From: Candidatus Limimorpha equi | GTDB taxonomy: Bacteria > Bacteroidota > Bacteroidia > Bacteroidales > F082 | Direction: 5' to 3' | Assembly: GCA_018065885.1 (NCBI GenBank) | Contig: JAGHSL010000186.1 | Location: 1 to 6,689, forward strand | DNA length: 6,689 bases | Shown: positions 5,503 to 6,689 of the stretch, one piece after another | Numbering within the stretch: the first letter of the stretch is position 1 | Layout: the number at the start of each line of letters is the position of its first letter | The notes under the pieces: generated by a model | Told to the model about the DNA's origin: nothing | Seen by the model: only the letters and a program-made list of their open reading frames with translations | Database searches by the model: none | Made by a program: the position numbers and the translations under genes

Positions 5503-6627
5503 TCATTGGATAAATTCAACATAGTTTTCCGTGTTTATCACAGTATAGGTATGATTTGGATAGTTTTTTGCAAAAGTATCGGTTATTTTTGGTTTCTTCG
5601 ATGGACTCCATTTGAATTCAAATGTGTGCAACATTCCGTCAACATCCTCCAAATAATCAATTTCCTGCTGCTGGTTTGTGCGCCAAAAATGTGATTTTCC
5701 GTAGAAACCGTTATAGGCATTTTTCTTTATCCTTTCGCTTATCAGAAAGTTTTCCCAAAGTGCTCCAACATCATTTCGCATCGTAATTGGCTTAAAATCA
5801 GATATTAATGCGTTTCTTACGCCATTATCGTAAAAATAGATTTTTATGCTTTTCTTCAATTCGTTGCGTACATTTGAACTATATGAACGTAAATGGAAAA
5901 TAATGAATGATTTTTCAAGTAAGTCAATATAACGTTGGACGGTTTGAGAACTTATGCCGATAAGATTTCCTAACTCGTTGAACGACACTTCGCTACCGAT
6001 TTGCAAAGCCAAAGCCTGAAGCAGCCGTTCAATGATTTCCGGTTTTCTAACATCCTGATAAGCGAAAATGTCTTTATAAAGGTAACTTGAGACAATGTTT
6101 TGTAAAAACACGTTTTCATCGCCTTCATTATTAATCACATCAGGATATAGACCATAAATCAGTCGTCGTTCCAAAAGTCTTTTTTCTGTTGTTAATCCTT
6201 TGTAATCAATTATTTCTTTGTCAGTAAAAGGAAACATTACATATTCAAACTTTCTGCCTGTCAAAGGTTCGTTGATTGAATTTGAAAGGTCGAGAGCTGA
6301 TGAACCAGTGACAATAATCTGTTTTTCGGGAAAATTGTCTATGAGAAGTTTGAGTGTTATGCCAATGTCTTTCACCCTTTGTGCTTCGTCAATCAGAATC
6401 ATTTCGGCATTTCCTATTTCTGACTTCAGTTCCGTTGATGTCGGCAAAGTCAACATGGCACGGATGTCAGGTTCATCACAATTCCAAAATAATGTCTTCT
6501 TTTCCGTTGATTTTATAATCATCTTTAGCAGTGTGGTTTTTCCCACTTGCCTTGGTCCGACTATCATGATAACTTTGCCTTTGAACATTCTTTTTTGAAT
6601 GATATTTTCCAATTGTCTTTCTATCAT
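5503..6627 (-). CDS. AAA_14 / DUF4143 family ATPase
   Basis: The 374-residue protein has the two-part layout of this family. An N-terminal AAA_14 domain has Walker A GPRQVGKT (24-31), Walker B ILIDEAQ (77-83, D80 and E81) and a sensor-1-like TGSS (107-110), followed by LTGRKFEY (122-129). A middle part has YLYKDI (182-187) and a winged-helix-like stretch (about 214-240, with ISSQTVQRYIDLLE). A DUF4143 C-terminal part has EID (322-324) and E337-x-K339, resembling the core of PD-(D/E)xK nuclease folds. Length is close to the family norm and no frameshift is visible. Cellular function is poorly known; such genes are common in variable numbers in Bacteroidota genomes. Sampled lines are more AT-rich (about 27-43% GC) than the receptor gene (about 52-62%), which fits an accessory or acquired gene. 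It is not linked by function to rpiB-lutB and is separated from them by about 510 nt. The start is set by a promoter ending about 19 nt upstream. Confidence 0.9.
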   Translation of the reverse strand: MIERQLENIIQKRMFKGKVIMIVGPRQVGKTTLLKMIIKSTEKKTLFWNCDEPDIRAMLTLPTSTELKSEIGNAEMILIDEAQRVKDIGITLKLLIDNFPEKQIIVTGSSALDLSNSINEPLTGRKFEYVMFPFTDKEIIDYKGLTTEKRLLERRLIYGLYPDVINNEGDENVFLQNIVSSYLYKDIFAYQDVRKPEIIERLLQALALQIGSEVSFNELGNLIGISSQTVQRYIDLLEKSFIIFHLRSYSSNVRNELKKSIKIYFYDNGVRNALISDFKPITMRNDVGALWENFLISERIKKNAYNGFYGKSHFWRTNQQQEIDYLEDVDGMLHTFEFKWSPSKKPKITDTFAKNYPNHTYTVINTENYVEFIQ

Positions 6628-6645
6628 ATTTTCTCAAATTTTCTG

Positions 6646-6678
6646 CAAAAGTATGCAAATTTTAAAGTATAATTCAAA
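6646..6678 (-). promoter_or_regulatory. Promoter of the AAA/DUF4143 gene
   Basis: On the minus strand TACTTTTG (6653 to 6646) matches TAnnTTTG exactly, with TTTG (6678 to 6675) 21 nt upstream as the -33 element. The predicted leader is about 10-15 nt. The 12-bp core TACTTTTGCAGA is identical to that of the rpiB promoter. Confidence 0.7.
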
Positions 6679-6689
6679 AAACTTATAAG

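Noticed and set aside
1..6689. CRISPR array, tRNA or rRNA genes, complete insertion sequence
   Set aside because: No regularly spaced long repeats, no tRNA-like cloverleaf or rRNA sequence and no transposase frame were seen on either strand.

Overview
The window looks like chromosomal DNA of a member of the Bacteroidota, most likely Bacteroidales. Three genes are preceded by the phylum-specific -7 promoter box TAnnTTTG (positions 151-158 on +, 5019-5026 and 6646-6653 on -). Shine-Dalgarno sequences are absent. The proteins are typical of the phylum: a TonB-dependent receptor with an N-terminal carboxypeptidase-regulatory-like domain, a small HYC/CCC cysteine protein, and an AAA/DUF4143 ATPase. 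No taxon below phylum or order can be justified from the sequence alone.

Layout. Positions 1-150 hold no convincing gene. Positions 163-3120 (+) carry two genes that look like one metal-handling unit. The first encodes a small exported Cys/His-rich protein of the HYC_CC_PP type. The second encodes a TonB-dependent outer-membrane receptor whose mature N-terminus is a histidine cluster and whose plug carries a CxCC motif. A strong intrinsic terminator (3139-3182) ends this unit. Facing it on the minus strand are lutB (3181-4551) and rpiB (4555-4992), read in the order rpiB then lutB with only 3 nt between them and one clear promoter in front of rpiB. An AT-rich stretch of about 510 nt (4993-5502) follows. 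It holds a perfect 14-bp inverted repeat, five DnaA-box-like TTATCAAC(A/C) words and a cluster of TTATTAAT words. The last gene (5503-6627, minus) encodes an AAA_14/DUF4143 ATPase with its own promoter; it is more AT-rich than its neighbours and may be an accessory gene.

How the genes fit together. The HYC protein and the receptor probably act in one envelope pathway that brings a metal ion or metal chelate (copper, zinc or nickel) across the outer membrane with TonB energy; the metal is inferred from His/Cys content only. RpiB interconverts ribose-5-P and ribulose-5-P. LutB is the iron-sulfur subunit normally found with LutA and LutC for lactate oxidation, but neither partner is present here. 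The DUF4143 ATPase shows no evident link to the other genes.

The most interesting items are the paired His/Cys-rich metal-uptake candidates, the repeat-rich AT region at 5002-5468, and the lone lutB coupled to rpiB.
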